NCBI RefSeq assembly: GCF_000385565.1
Contig: NC_021169.1
Coordinates: 620,001 to 684,000, forward strand
DNA length: 64,000 nt
Direction of reading: 5' to 3'
Source: Archaeoglobus sulfaticallidus PM70-1
GTDB taxonomy: Archaea > Halobacteriota > Archaeoglobi > Archaeoglobales > Archaeoglobaceae
Part shown: one piece after another, positions 1 to 9,200 of the stretch
How positions within the stretch are numbered: the stretch's first letter is position 1
Layout of the letters: the number at the start of each line of letters is the position of its first letter
Notes under the pieces: model-generated
Database searches by the model: none
What the model was told of the DNA's origin: nothing
What the model saw: only the letters and a program-made list of their open reading frames with translations
Made by a program: the position numbers and the translations under genes

Positions 1-2
1 TT

Positions 3-317
3 GTAGAGAACTATTTTCGGAAGATTGGCGAGAGGAAACCCTCAGATTTTTTTGAGATCTTCAAGGAGATAACCAATGAGGCGGAAAACAACATTGTGTG
101 CGGAAATACGATAGTCAAAGCCTCTCAGAAAAGAAACAGAGATGGTGGTGTGGTAATAGCCGAGCTGAAAGGCTCCGGCCTTATAAGTCCGTTTGCTGGG
201 TGCGGAAACGCTTTCCAGAGCTACGGGAAAAAGTATCAGTCCCCTGTCTATGAGATCAACAGGTTCGTCAGACTGCTTATTGAGGGATATAAGTCAAAAG
301 CAACAAGGCAAAAATAA
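3..317 (+). CDS. C-terminal part of an unidentified protein (5' truncated)
   Basis: The frame is open from the window edge to a TAA at 315-317, so the start lies outside the window. A GTG at 96 is possible, but the uninterrupted frame upstream encodes plausible protein (VENYFRKIGERKPSDFFEIF...), so I read this as the last 104 residues of a longer gene. The visible part is soluble and mixed alpha/beta in character, with a Gly/Cys/Phe-containing stretch (SPFAGCGNAFQSYGKK) and a basic tail. I do not recognise the family. It converges on the coiled-coil gene 12 bp downstream. Confidence 0.6.
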   Translation, partial: VENYFRKIGERKPSDFFEIFKEITNEAENNIVCGNTIVKASQKRNRDGGVVIAELKGSGLISPFAGCGNAFQSYGKKYQSPVYEINRFVRLLIEGYKSKATRQK

Positions 318-329
318 ACAAAATAAAAA

Positions 330-1190
330 TTAGATAAGTCCTGCTCTTTGGAGGAGCAGCAGATCCTCGGTTTCGAGCTTCTCTCCTCTCTTGAACATCT
401 CGTAGATTTCCTTTGCCTTCCTTATAAGCTCTTCCTTCTCCCTGTCAACCCTGCTTCTCGCCTGCTTGGCCTTCAGAGCCTTTATGACCTTGTCGAGATC
501 TTTTAGATCCTTCCTGTGTTTGATTATCTCATTATGTATTCTGTCGGCTTCCTTCTTGCTGTTAACGAACATCTCGTGCATCTTGTCAGCTTCGCTCCTC
601 TTTTCATCTATCTCCTGGAAAGTCTTCGTCATCTCAGCGTGGTACTTATCAGCCTCCTCGACGAACTCCATCATCTCCTGATGGATCTCTCTGACCTTCT
701 CTTTCAGCTCTTTTATTCTGGCAATCAGCCTCTTAAACTCCTCGTGCCTCTCAAGCTGATACTTCCTTTCTTCAAGCTCCTTCTTCAGCTTGGCAATCCT
801 CTCAACCAACGCCCTCTCCTTGTCTATTGTAAGCACCGCAGTCTGCTGTCTGAACTCGAGCCTCCTTATTTCTTTCTCTATTTCTGAGAGTGGTCTGCCG
901 CCCTTATCTATCGACTTTCTGAGCTTGTCAAGCTCCCTGTAAAGCTTGTCAATTTCTCTGTTCAGCGAATTCTTCTTCTGCTTTAGTTCCTTCGCCTTCT
1001 TGTTGTTTTCATCTCTCTTTTCCTTGATCTCCTTAACCTTCGCAAGAAGCTCTCTGACAAGAGAATTCAGCTCATCCCTCTTATCTGCATATTCTCTCGC
1101 AGCTTTATTCAGCTCATCCCTCTTTTTCGTAAGCTCTTGAACCTCTTTTTCCAACTGTTCCTTCCTCTCCATTAGTTTTTCCAGCATCAT
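330..1190 (-). CDS. Archaeal coiled-coil protein (COG1340-like)
   Basis: The 286-residue protein is almost wholly charged heptads of Lys, Glu, Arg and Leu, with no Pro-rich breaks until about residue 100 (GGRPLSEIEKEIRRLE). It is therefore predicted to be one long helical coiled coil with a short hinge and a C-terminal cap (FKRGEKLETEDLLLLQ). This matches the uncharacterised archaeal coiled-coil family COG1340, which has no firm function; structural or chromosome-associated roles have only been guessed. The gene is single, and two adjacent ATG codons could serve as the start. The 225 bp upstream carries a TATA-like box and a perfect palindrome, so it may be regulated. Confidence 0.75.
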   Translation of the reverse strand: MMLEKLMERKEQLEKEVQELTKKRDELNKAAREYADKRDELNSLVRELLAKVKEIKEKRDENNKKAKELKQKKNSLNREIDKLYRELDKLRKSIDKGGRPLSEIEKEIRRLEFRQQTAVLTIDKERALVERIAKLKKELEERKYQLERHEEFKRLIARIKELKEKVREIHQEMMEFVEEADKYHAEMTKTFQEIDEKRSEADKMHEMFVNSKKEADRIHNEIIKHRKDLKDLDKVIKALKAKQARSRVDREKEELIRKAKEIYEMFKRGEKLETEDLLLLQRAGLI

Positions 1191-1268
1191 GCTCTCACAA
1201 CAGCTATCTTTGTTGTATCATTAAGATGAGTGTGGGATCAGCATACAGCCAATCCCCCGAAACACTTC

Positions 1269-1292
1269 CCCTATCGATAGGGATTTAAATTT
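1269..1292 (-). promoter_or_regulatory. TATA-like box with adjoining 14-bp palindrome
   Basis: Read on the minus strand, an A/T box (AATTTAAAT, about 1283-1292) is followed directly by the perfect palindrome CCCTATCGATAGGG (1269-1282). A start of transcription about 25 bp downstream would leave the palindrome between TATA and +1, a common place for archaeal repressor sites. The leader to the ATG at 1190 would be about 65 nt. The operator role is inference. Confidence 0.45.
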
Positions 1293-1416
1293 TTCTTTAA
1301 GGTTAATCGCAATACCCTCTGCTTTTTATATATTTTTCTGAACGGTGTCTTTGCATATCGAAATCTACATTATTTAAGATTATTTTGTGATGCTGAATAT
1401 GTGCTTTGAACTACGG

Positions 1417-1986
1417 TTATGTAGCAGCCTCGATCTCTCTGGACAGCTTTCGCATGTAGTACAGAAAAATCAGGATAACTGCAAAGGGCGTGATCACGGC
1501 TGTCAGATTGAACCATGAGGGTAGAGATCCATGCAAGGCCCCTTCATATATTCCCCACTCAAGCAGTAGCATGTATGCTGATAGAGTAACTCCCAGAGCC
1601 AGCAGAGCATCGAAGTATCTGTTAACCCATAGACCTCTCTGCTCAGAAGGAATCCTGTGGATGTTCGCAAAGAAGGCTGGCAGGTTTATGAGGTATGGGT
1701 ATTTGTTTATCAGCGTGAAGCGGTACCTCGTTATTACCAGAAAGATTGCAGGAAGTGGGCTGAATGCTAGTGGCAGAATCAGATATACCTCTTTTTTGCC
1801 GTATGATGTCGGTCTCCCCTGAGCATCGAAGTGTGTTGGAACCATATCCGGAAGGGTGAGGTATGCGTGTATTCCCAGAACCCACATCGTGATCAGGAGC
1901 ATCAGGAGAGATAATGCCATAATTCTTCCTTTGAAGGATAGCGGTTCTGGGTTTGCAAGGTTGTTTGAGTTCACAGCTGGATTCAT
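1417..1986 (-). CDS. DUF1648-domain membrane protein
   Basis: The 189-residue protein has about four hydrophobic segments (residues 20-40, 70-90, 125-145, 155-175). Between the first two lies the DUF1648 signature, with the P-x-H-F-D-x-x-G-x-P pattern seen here as PTHFDAQGRPTSYGKK. DUF1648 occurs in SdpI-type immunity and related bacterial and archaeal membrane proteins; substrate and role are unknown. There is no partner gene. It lies 47 bp downstream of nothing transcribed in the same direction except valS, which is read away from it toward higher coordinates' start, so co-transcription with valS (ending at 2034) is possible. Confidence 0.7.
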   Translation of the reverse strand: MNPAVNSNNLANPEPLSFKGRIMALSLLMLLITMWVLGIHAYLTLPDMVPTHFDAQGRPTSYGKKEVYLILPLAFSPLPAIFLVITRYRFTLINKYPYLINLPAFFANIHRIPSEQRGLWVNRYFDALLALGVTLSAYMLLLEWGIYEGALHGSLPSWFNLTAVITPFAVILIFLYYMRKLSREIEAAT

Positions 1987-2033
1987 AGCTGATTCATGCC
2001 GGGCTCATGATTTCAGTTCAAAAATATAAAAAA

Positions 2034-4643
2034 TTAGATCTCCACGAGCACTATCACACCTTCAACCTCCAACACCTGCACATCCTTCCCGGCGAAAACT
2101 CTCTCCTCAACAGCATCAAACCAGTCCTTTTCGAGAAAGATCTTTTCTCCATTTACTTCGATTTCGTAGCCCTCTTCCAGAAGTTTTCTCATTTCTTTCT
2201 CTCCAAAGCTGTTAACAGCTTTGATGATCTCTTTCGCTTTGTCCCTGAATTTTGGCCCTATGATGCTATACTTGGGCTTCAACTGCTTGATTCTGGTCTC
2301 AATGGATGGAAACTCCTTGAGAATTTCCACTTTGCTGTTCACAGCCCCAGCAATATCTCTTGTATCGATTTCCTTTTCCGTATAGATCATCACGGATTTT
2401 AGCGGAGCATTTAGAGCCATATTTCTGTCGTGCTTCAGCTTCCTTATCTCTGAGATTATCCTCCTCATCAGCTCTCCTCTTTCTTCAGCATCGTCATCTA
2501 TGAACTCCTCCTCAACCTCCGGGTAGCTCTGTTTATGTACGCTCTCGTTTCCTGATTCTGTTGCTTTGCAGAATATGTTCCAGCACTCCTCAGCGAGGAA
2601 TGGTGTGAAAGGTGCGAGCATTCTTATGAGTGCTGAGATCGTCTTGTAGAGTGCGTATTTAGCCCCAACCTTCTCCTCCTCACTCCCAGAATACAGCCTG
2701 CTCTTCACGATCTCCAGATAATCGTCAGCCAGATCGTACCACGCAAAACCCCTTATCGCCTTCAGCGTCTCATCGAACCTGTATGAGTCCATGGAGTTTA
2801 TTGCCTTCTCGATAACTCTGTTCAGCTTGGAGAGGATCCACCTGTCTGCAAGCCTCAGCTTTTCAGCATCCTTACTGTCTGGCTTATATCCCTTGAGGTG
2901 GTTGACCGAGAACCTGAGTATGCTCCAGAACTTCTGCTGGAATCTGCTCGCAGAAACTACTTCTTTCCATGTGAATATCACATCGCTACCTGTCGAGCCA
3001 CTGGCTGCCCACTGCCTCAGAGCATCGGCACCGTACTTCTCGATAACCTCTTCAGGAGAGATTATGTTACCCAGGCTCTTGCTCATCTTTCTTCCATCTT
3101 CTCCCAGCACCATCCCGTTTATGACGATCTCATACCAAGGTATCTCGTCAGCAAGAGCTAGGGATCTGAGTATTGTATAGAACGCCCATGTTCTTATGAT
3201 ATCATGCCCCTGAGGTCTAAGATGGGTGGGATACTCTTTATGCTCATAGGGCCATCCGGTAATTGCCAGAGGGGTTATGCTCGAATCCATCCATGTGTCC
3301 AGGACATCGTCCTCTCCCACGAACTCAACTGAGCCACAGGATGGGCATGGAATCTTTGGATAATCCTTTGTCGGATCTACTGGCAGCCATTCCTCCTTTG
3401 CAACCAGAATCTCTCCGCATTTCTTGCAGTACCAAGCTGGAATCGGGGTTGCGAAAATCCTCTGCCTGCTTATGACCCAGTCCCACTCCATGCCCTCTAC
3501 CCATCCAACGAGCCTGCTGAACATGTGCTCTGGGATCCACTTTATCTTTCTCGCTCCATCTAGGATCCTGTCATGCTCTATCCTGACGAACCACTGCTCC
3601 TCGGCAATTATCTCCACAGGAGTTTTACATCTCCAACATGTGCCAACATTGTGGTCTATCTCCTCTTTCTTCAGAACTCTGCCTTCCTTCTCAAGATCCT
3701 CAAGTATTTTTTGTCTGGCTTCTCTAATTGAAAGCCCCTGATATCTTCCGGCCTTCTCATTGAGTCTCCCATCCCTGTCAAGAATCATTCTGAGCTCCAG
3801 ATCGTGCTTCTTCCACCACTTGACATCCTGTCTGTCTCCAAAGGTACAGATCATCACGATCCCGGTTCCAAACTCGGGATCGACCTCCTCATCGGCAATG
3901 ACCCTCACCTTGTACTCGGTTGTCGGAACTGTAACCTCTTTTCCAACGATATTTTTGTACCTCTCATCATCCGGATGAACAGCGAGAGCAACACATGCAG
4001 GAATCAATTCTGGACGAGTAGTAGCGATAACAACATCTTCATCGAACTTTATGTAGTTCAGCATTGTCTTCCCAGACTTGTATTCAATCTCAGCCAGTGC
4101 TATTGTTGTCTGACATCTCGGACAGTGAATTACTGGGTGGTAAGCTCTGTAGATCAGTCCTTTGTCGTACATCCTCACGAATGAAATCTGGGTTTTCTTG
4201 AAGTACTCTGGATACATTGTTATGTACTCGTTGCTCCAGTCGATGGAGAAACCCATTCTCTTCATGGTCTCTCTCATTTTCTTTATGTTTCCCTCGGTAA
4301 ACTCAACGCACATCTTCCTGAAAACGTCTCTCGGAACATCGTTCTTGCTTATTCCATGCTTTTCCTCGACCTTCACCTCAGTTGGAAGCCCATGACAGTC
4401 CCATCCCTGAGGGAACATGACTTCATATCCCCTCATCCTCTTGTATCTCGCGATAAAATCAATATAACACCAGTTGAGGGTGTTTCCAATATGAAATGAT
4501 CCGGTTGGATAGGGAGGAGGCGTATCGATTATGTAATGTGGTTTTCTGGAATTCCAGTCAAAATAGTACATTGATTCATCCCACAAATTAAGCCATTTCT
4601 TTTCAATTTCAAGAGCCCTGTATTCTTTTTCAATTTCTTCCAA
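2034..4643 (-). CDS. valS: Valyl-tRNA synthetase
   Basis: This 869-residue class Ia synthetase charges tRNA-Val. The HIGH-type motif is HIGN at 51-54 and KMSKS is at 519-523. The editing (CP1) domain spans roughly 180-340 with the TTRPEL signature at 208-213. Cys pairs at 174/177, 336/339, 406/409 and 433/436 are probable zinc knuckles. The tRNA-binding C-terminal domain ends in a short hydrophobic strand; the Val-RS C-terminal coiled coil of bacteria is absent, as is usual for archaea. The ATG at 4643 gives a normal N-terminus with no extension. It may be transcribed with the FAH gene upstream (gap about 56 bp). Confidence 0.97.
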   Translation of the reverse strand: MEEIEKEYRALEIEKKWLNLWDESMYYFDWNSRKPHYIIDTPPPYPTGSFHIGNTLNWCYIDFIARYKRMRGYEVMFPQGWDCHGLPTEVKVEEKHGISKNDVPRDVFRKMCVEFTEGNIKKMRETMKRMGFSIDWSNEYITMYPEYFKKTQISFVRMYDKGLIYRAYHPVIHCPRCQTTIALAEIEYKSGKTMLNYIKFDEDVVIATTRPELIPACVALAVHPDDERYKNIVGKEVTVPTTEYKVRVIADEEVDPEFGTGIVMICTFGDRQDVKWWKKHDLELRMILDRDGRLNEKAGRYQGLSIREARQKILEDLEKEGRVLKKEEIDHNVGTCWRCKTPVEIIAEEQWFVRIEHDRILDGARKIKWIPEHMFSRLVGWVEGMEWDWVISRQRIFATPIPAWYCKKCGEILVAKEEWLPVDPTKDYPKIPCPSCGSVEFVGEDDVLDTWMDSSITPLAITGWPYEHKEYPTHLRPQGHDIIRTWAFYTILRSLALADEIPWYEIVINGMVLGEDGRKMSKSLGNIISPEEVIEKYGADALRQWAASGSTGSDVIFTWKEVVSASRFQQKFWSILRFSVNHLKGYKPDSKDAEKLRLADRWILSKLNRVIEKAINSMDSYRFDETLKAIRGFAWYDLADDYLEIVKSRLYSGSEEEKVGAKYALYKTISALIRMLAPFTPFLAEECWNIFCKATESGNESVHKQSYPEVEEEFIDDDAEERGELMRRIISEIRKLKHDRNMALNAPLKSVMIYTEKEIDTRDIAGAVNSKVEILKEFPSIETRIKQLKPKYSIIGPKFRDKAKEIIKAVNSFGEKEMRKLLEEGYEIEVNGEKIFLEKDWFDAVEERVFAGKDVQVLEVEGVIVLVEI

Positions 4644-4699
4644 GCTCTCACCTCGCTATATTCCCTTACAAAGAGAGTTTTTAAATATTACTTCATTCA

Positions 4700-5437
4700 T
4701 TACTTCATATTTATCGCGTAATTTCTCAACACTCCGATCCCCTCAATGTGAACCTCAACAACATCTCCATCTCTCAGCGGGCCAACGCCTGAAGGAGTTC
4801 CGGTGGCGATAACATCTCCTCTTTTGAGGGTCATTATCGATGAAACGAACTCCAAAAGTCTGAATGCATCGAAAACCATGTTGGATGTATTGGATGCCTG
4901 AACGACCCTGCCGTTGAGGTATGTTTTTATCTCTAAATTTCTTGGATCCAAGTTACTCACAACATATGGCCCGAGAGGGGCGAATGTGTCGAAAGACTTG
5001 CCCCTTGTCCACTGCCCGTCTTTCATCTGCAGGTCTCTTGCCGTAACATCGTTGAAGCATGTGTAGCCTAAGATGTAATCTTTTGCATCATCATACGAAA
5101 CATTTTTGCACTTCTTTGCAAGAACTACTGCAAGCTCTCCTTCATAGTCTACTCTCTCCGACATATTCGGGAGTATAATCGCATCTCCATCGCCTATGAC
5201 TGCTGTATCTGGCTTCATGAATATTATCGGCTCGTCGGGAACATCCTTTCCGAACTCCTCTGCGTGGTCACGGTAGTTAACCCCGACGCAAATGAGCTTT
5301 GATGGTTTAACCGGAGGAAGAAATCTGACGGCTTTTATGGGAATTCTCTCCCCATCGAAGATTATTACCTCGTTTTGAACATCGAAATACCCTTCGTTGA
5401 TTTCTCCCTTGAAAAGGAACCTTCCGTAGGCGATCAT
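4700..5437 (-). CDS. Fumarylacetoacetate hydrolase (FAH) family protein
   Basis: The 245-residue protein has a short N-terminal domain and the FAH catalytic core. Visible family motifs are the lid strand [15 protein letters not shown] (about 43-57), the metal ligands in [10 protein letters not shown] (about 93-102), the DVTARDLQ motif near 130 and the C-terminal [13 protein letters not shown] (about 204-216). Relatives hydrolyse or decarboxylate beta-diketo acids or act as oxaloacetate/fumarylpyruvate enzymes. The substrate cannot be told from sequence, and no catabolic cluster is nearby. It reads in the same direction as valS. Confidence 0.85.
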   Translation of the reverse strand: MIAYGRFLFKGEINEGYFDVQNEVIIFDGERIPIKAVRFLPPVKPSKLICVGVNYRDHAEEFGKDVPDEPIIFMKPDTAVIGDGDAIILPNMSERVDYEGELAVVLAKKCKNVSYDDAKDYILGYTCFNDVTARDLQMKDGQWTRGKSFDTFAPLGPYVVSNLDPRNLEIKTYLNGRVVQASNTSNMVFDAFRLLEFVSSIMTLKRGDVIATGTPSGVGPLRDGDVVEVHIEGIGVLRNYAINMK

Positions 5438-5511
5438 GATTTGCGAATTGCTGTGGGAGTATATTACCGTTATGTTGTAAACTTAATGATTTCGTGATTT
5501 CATCTGGCCGA

Positions 5512-6570
5512 TTACCTCAGATTAACAATCTGAAAACCCATATTTCTCAATACCCATCCTATATGTCTTCTTCTGCATTTTTTCCAGTCTCTCTGATCCC
5601 CCACAACCAGAACCGGGCCTTTTGAGAAAGAGTCTATGACAGATGTGACAGCTTTTATGAACTCTCCGGAGTAAACCTCCTCAAAATCGATGCCATTCCT
5701 TGCAACCTCTAAGCCAATGTCTGGGAAATCGGAATCCACTTCGAAGATGTTTTTTATGCGGTATCTTTCAACTATATGTTCAAGATCACGATCACTTTTG
5801 CCTTTAATCCCTGTCATGTATATTTTCATCTCAAGGAGGTTTCTGGCTAACTCATTTCTGAACATGTCTTCCTTCAGGAATTTTACCTTGTCAATCTCTT
5901 TAACTCTGCCAAACCAGTAGATAACGAACCCATTCCCGAACATCTCGAGGTATTTTGAGAACTGCTTTTTCCAGTAAACCCAGTGTATCCTGAAATCTCC
6001 AAAGAGAGCTTTGCTCTCAATCCATCTGATCTCTTCTCCGGCTATGTTAACACCATCCGGGAAGTAGAAGTCTGGGGTTTTTGAGAACTCCTTCCTCAGA
6101 TCCTTCTCGGTTTTGAACTCGATATCTCTGGATTTGAGCCACTCCTCAAGTATTTTTTCTCCAAGATCTCCCCTCACATACTGATTTTTTATTGCGAAAG
6201 GAGAGTAGATGTAATCTGTAAAGATTGACTTCCAGGTCTCCCTTCTAAGATCTTCATCATCAATATTATTCGGATTTAAGAATGAGTTTCTAATCTCCTT
6301 TTTCGAGTACTCGAGAGCTTTCAGGAGTATCCTAATTTGCATTGTTGGGGTGAGCCTGAACCATCTCGGGAACCTCTTCTCCCTCTCCCAGAAATCTGCG
6401 AGTTCTTCTGCTCTGCTGATCATTTTGCCGTAATTAACCTTTACCTCATCAACCTTCTTTTGAGATAGTATCGAAAAGAGCATACCTCGGTAGTATCTCT
6501 CATTTCTCAAATCCGATAGATTCCTTAAATTTTTTCTCAGCTTCAGGTATTCTTCGTGTGTTATCTCCAA
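5512..6570 (-). CDS. TPD-domain nuclease-like protein (CDIN1/C15orf41-like)
   Basis: The 352-residue protein has an N-terminal helical part (1-130) and a PD-(D/E)XK-like core: G-E near 134-138, T-P-D at 165-167 and W-I-E-S-K at 183-187. Asp167, Glu185 and Lys187 are the likely catalytic triad. The TPD-plus-WIESK pattern is that of the family containing human CDIN1 (C15orf41, mutated in congenital dyserythropoietic anaemia type I), whose archaeal members are little studied. About 130 residues follow the core and I do not recognise them. The upstream gene at 6600-6884 is only 29 bp away, so the two are probably one transcript. Confidence 0.7.
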   Translation of the reverse strand: MEITHEEYLKLRKNLRNLSDLRNERYYRGMLFSILSQKKVDEVKVNYGKMISRAEELADFWEREKRFPRWFRLTPTMQIRILLKALEYSKKEIRNSFLNPNNIDDEDLRRETWKSIFTDYIYSPFAIKNQYVRGDLGEKILEEWLKSRDIEFKTEKDLRKEFSKTPDFYFPDGVNIAGEEIRWIESKALFGDFRIHWVYWKKQFSKYLEMFGNGFVIYWFGRVKEIDKVKFLKEDMFRNELARNLLEMKIYMTGIKGKSDRDLEHIVERYRIKNIFEVDSDFPDIGLEVARNGIDFEEVYSGEFIKAVTSVIDSFSKGPVLVVGDQRDWKKCRRRHIGWVLRNMGFQIVNLR

Positions 6571-6599
6571 TCTCTCACCTTTTCATATCTTATTTTTCT

Positions 6600-6884
6600 C
6601 TATTCTTCTCCTATTTCTTCTCCTCTCAGCGAGTAAACAAAAAGCACCCTGACCCTGCCTTTCCTCAGCCCCGCGTACTTCGTACTCATCTTAATTTTGA
6701 ATCTGTAGTTCCTCTTCAAATCCGAAATGAACTTTCTGGCATCATTTACATCTGAGAAGTAGACATCATACCCCTTCTTCGCCTTTTCTATCTCGAACTC
6801 AAATCCCTTCCTTTCAAGAACCCTCTGTAAGTTAGTGAGGGGCAGGTTTCTGAGCTGCAGAATTGCAGGGTGCTTTACTTCCAC
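6600..6884 (-). CDS. Small basic protein resembling one domain of archaeal NMD3
   Basis: The 94-residue protein starts at GTG 6884, about 27 bp after a TATA-like box. Residues 35-80 ([18 protein letters not shown] then [20 protein letters not shown]) recall the beta-alpha-beta stretch of NMD3, the 60S/50S subunit factor, in which D-x-Y-F-s ... A-x-x-f ... L is followed by a klvG-x-r-x-G-k-x-y strand. The Cys-rich zinc ribbons of full NMD3 are missing. The match is by eye and weak. It is the first gene of a probable operon with the TPD nuclease. Confidence 0.45.
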   Translation of the reverse strand: MEVKHPAILQLRNLPLTNLQRVLERKGFEFEIEKAKKGYDVYFSDVNDARKFISDLKRNYRFKIKMSTKYAGLRKGRVRVLFVYSLRGEEIGEE

Positions 6885-6907
6885 GATTTTAAATTGGCTT
6901 TGGTGTT

Positions 6908-6943
6908 AAAAAGTCTTACTCTAAAAGCATGAAATTTTTTATA
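6908..6943. promoter_or_regulatory. Divergent promoter pair between 6884 and 6966
   Basis: The 81-bp gap holds a minus-strand A/T box (CTTTTTAACA, about 6908-6918) some 28 bp before the GTG at 6884, and a plus-strand box (TTTTTTATAA, about 6934-6943) some 25 bp before the ATG at 6966. Both spacings fit leaderless transcription. Confidence 0.5.
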
Positions 6944-6965
6944 ACCTCCAGCAAAACTCTACTGA

Positions 6966-7592
6966 ATGCAGGGAGAGAAGCTTCTGAGAACCGAGTTCAA
7001 TATAAACTATATTAATGTTGCATCAAGGAAAAATGAAGTGGAGCACTGCATAGTGAGGCTGATAATCTCCACACTGGCAACTCCCGCTGAGATAGCAGGG
7101 ATTACAAAGAAAGATATTCGGAGATATCGGGATTTTCATACGGTTAGGCTCAGGAGTGGCAGGAAGGTCAGGGTATCTCCACTTGATAAGAGGACTTACG
7201 ATCTCCTTACGAGGATATCAGCCGATAAATCCTCCTCTCAGCAAATTTTCCCTCTGGATGAGGATGAAATAGATGAGATTGTTAAAAGAAACTCCCCTCC
7301 CGGAAGTGTTTACAGCGCATCCGGGCTGAGAAAGGCTGTCATGGATATTATCGCAGACAGCATCTTCTTCGAGGTTGAGGAGGATATATCATCCATCAAA
7401 GATGTGGATAGGCTGTATGCTGTATTTCATGACACGAATCCTATCTACTCAGGAGTGTGGGATTTAGAGGATGATGAGGATCTGCTGGACTTTTTAGCCT
7501 CATTTGAAAAGTACATTGGCGAGAAAAGCCTAGAAGAGATTTCTGAGATTATATCAGAACCGTTTGAGAGGCTGAGGAACTTGAAGGTTTAG
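6966..7592 (+). CDS. Degenerate tyrosine-recombinase-like protein
   Basis: The 208-residue protein begins about 25 bp after a TATA box. Residues 28-75 follow the layout of the tyrosine-recombinase catalytic domain: a helix, a x-E-I-x-x-I turn, D-I, then a basic beta strand (HTVRLRSGRKVRVSPLDKRT). Where an active enzyme has G-L-R, the sequence reads LATPAEIAGI, so the first catalytic Arg is absent. A later GLRKAVMDI (about 121-129) resembles the second Arg motif, but no Tyr nucleophile motif is obvious. The acidic C-terminal half is unfamiliar. It is probably a non-catalytic derivative or DNA-binding protein; the assignment is tentative. Confidence 0.4.
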   Translation: MQGEKLLRTEFNINYINVASRKNEVEHCIVRLIISTLATPAEIAGITKKDIRRYRDFHTVRLRSGRKVRVSPLDKRTYDLLTRISADKSSSQQIFPLDEDEIDEIVKRNSPPGSVYSASGLRKAVMDIIADSIFFEVEEDISSIKDVDRLYAVFHDTNPIYSGVWDLEDDEDLLDFLASFEKYIGEKSLEEISEIISEPFERLRNLKV

Positions 7593-7665
7593 CTGAGTTG
7601 AAAGTTTGGAGGTAAACGCTCACACTTTAGCACGCTTTAATGTCCCATTCTTTACCATAGCTAGC

Positions 7666-8874
7666 ATGGATTTTCTGCCGCTGGCGGTAGGCATACTGCT
7701 TGGTATTGTGAGCGGTTTACTGCCGGGCATTCACAATAATACCTTCTCTGCACTGATGATCTCCAACATTTTCATTCTGACAGAATTTTTCGAGCCTGAA
7801 GAGATAGCGTTAATTATATTCGCGAATTCGATAACCCACACATTTTTAGATATTCTACCAACGGTGTTCATCGGGGCTCCTGATGAAGATACAGCAGTAT
7901 CCATTCTCCCGGCACATGCGATGCTGCTCGATGGGAGGGGTTTTGAGGCTGTAAGCATTTCGGCTTTTTCGAGCCTGATATCCTATGTTTTATCGATTCC
8001 AGTATTTTTTGTCCTGCTTAATCTTAGTCTTAAGGGAATTTTGATGGAGTTAACAGCTCCATTCTTGATTCTGGTAGTGATTCTGCTCATTCTATCTGAA
8101 AGAGAGGATAGGTTTGCCGGATCGCTAAACAGGGTTCTCAGGATGTCTGAAGCTCTGGCTATTATTCTGCTTTCTGGAGTGATTGGGTATATCGCCTTTA
8201 AGTACTCCTTCCTCTTTGAGGTTAGGGCAGGAGGAAATATCTTCATACCAATGATGATCGGATTCTTTTCGATTCCGGTTCTGATCCAGAGCAGAAAGAC
8301 ATCTATCCCCGATCAGAGAATAGAGCTGGCAATTCCGGGGAGAAGAGTTTTTCATGGATGTGCTGGAGGATTTCTGGTATCGATGTTTCCGGGAGTCAGT
8401 TCCGGGATTGCGAGCGTGATTTCGTCATTCAGCAACAGAAAAGAGGAAGAGTATATAACTTCTGTTTCCTCAGCCAACACATCTAATGCCCTGCTCTGCT
8501 ACGCAATCTTTTTCTCTATGGGATTTAAGAGAAGTGGAGCGGTTGATGCTTTTAGCAGAATCGTAAGCGATCTCGATTATGGCGAGATCAGGAATTTAAT
8601 TCTTCTCGGAGCAATCGTTGTGGTGATAGCATTTTTCGTTACAATTCTGCTCGGGTACATATTTTCCAGGGTGTTGAGGGAGGTTGATACACACAATCTC
8701 TCAAAATTGCTCATAGTATTTCTTGTAGCCTACACATATTTCATGACTGGGACTTACGGAATCCTGTTTTTGATAACATCTACTATTGTTGGATTGCTTG
8801 CTGCGAAACTTGGGGTGAGAAGGATCAACTGCATGGGTTGTGTGATACTCCCAAGCATTTTGTTGAGAGTCTAA
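7666..8874 (+). CDS. TctA-family (COG1784) archaeal membrane permease
   Basis: About 402 residues with some ten hydrophobic segments. The N-terminal GIVSGLLPGIHNNTFSAL and the repeat-like GGFLVSMFPGVSSGIASV are the paired G-x-x-P-G-x-x-(s/n) motifs of TctA permeases, and ITHTFLDILPTVFIGAPDE also fits the archaeal subfamily. Bacterial TctA works with TctB and a periplasmic TctC to take up tricarboxylates; no TctB or TctC is present here, so the substrate is unknown. I chose ATG 7666 because the protein then starts at the first membrane segment. An in-frame TTG at 7606, 13 bp after the upstream stop, would add 20 residues. It ends 2 bp from the convergent regulator. Confidence 0.75.
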   Translation: MDFLPLAVGILLGIVSGLLPGIHNNTFSALMISNIFILTEFFEPEEIALIIFANSITHTFLDILPTVFIGAPDEDTAVSILPAHAMLLDGRGFEAVSISAFSSLISYVLSIPVFFVLLNLSLKGILMELTAPFLILVVILLILSEREDRFAGSLNRVLRMSEALAIILLSGVIGYIAFKYSFLFEVRAGGNIFIPMMIGFFSIPVLIQSRKTSIPDQRIELAIPGRRVFHGCAGGFLVSMFPGVSSGIASVISSFSNRKEEEYITSVSSANTSNALLCYAIFFSMGFKRSGAVDAFSRIVSDLDYGEIRNLILLGAIVVVIAFFVTILLGYIFSRVLREVDTHNLSKLLIVFLVAYTYFMTGTYGILFLITSTIVGLLAAKLGVRRINCMGCVILPSILLRV

Positions 8875-8876
8875 AT

Positions 8877-9200
8877 CTAAACGATGTCCTCGTCTCTCAA
8901 TATTTCGCAAATCCTGCAGATGTAGTCAACTTCGTCATCTATAGAGAATTCTCCCTTAATGAGCTTTTCAATCAGTTCGTTGATCACCTCACTTGCCCTC
9001 TCGGATCTTTCAATCATCTGGATTCCAGTCAGTCCCCTTTTGCTGCTCATATACTGTGATACAGCTGATTGTGTTAAACCCAGAAGCTTTGCAACATCCT
9101 TCCTCTTCAACCCATAATTTTCAATAAGTTCTTTTGCAATTTTAGCTCTTAAAGCTGGAAGTATGTTTTTCACAATAACCATACAGGGTGGTTTGCTCAT
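8877..9200 (-). CDS. HTH transcriptional regulator (COG2522-like)
   Basis: The 107-residue protein has a Cro/C1-type helix-turn-helix at about 27-55 (LKRKDVAKLLGLTQSAVSQY). After it comes a GLTGIQMIERSE linker and a helical C-terminus ending in a short Cys-containing segment (YICRICEIL). This is the small archaeal predicted-regulator family COG2522. A minus-strand box near 9213-9225 (CTTTATTTATT) lies about 20-25 bp upstream of the ATG, so the mRNA is probably leaderless. It converges with the TctA-like gene, and its targets cannot be told. Confidence 0.75.
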   Translation of the reverse strand: MSKPPCMVIVKNILPALRAKIAKELIENYGLKRKDVAKLLGLTQSAVSQYMSSKRGLTGIQMIERSERASEVINELIEKLIKGEFSIDDEVDYICRICEILRDEDIV

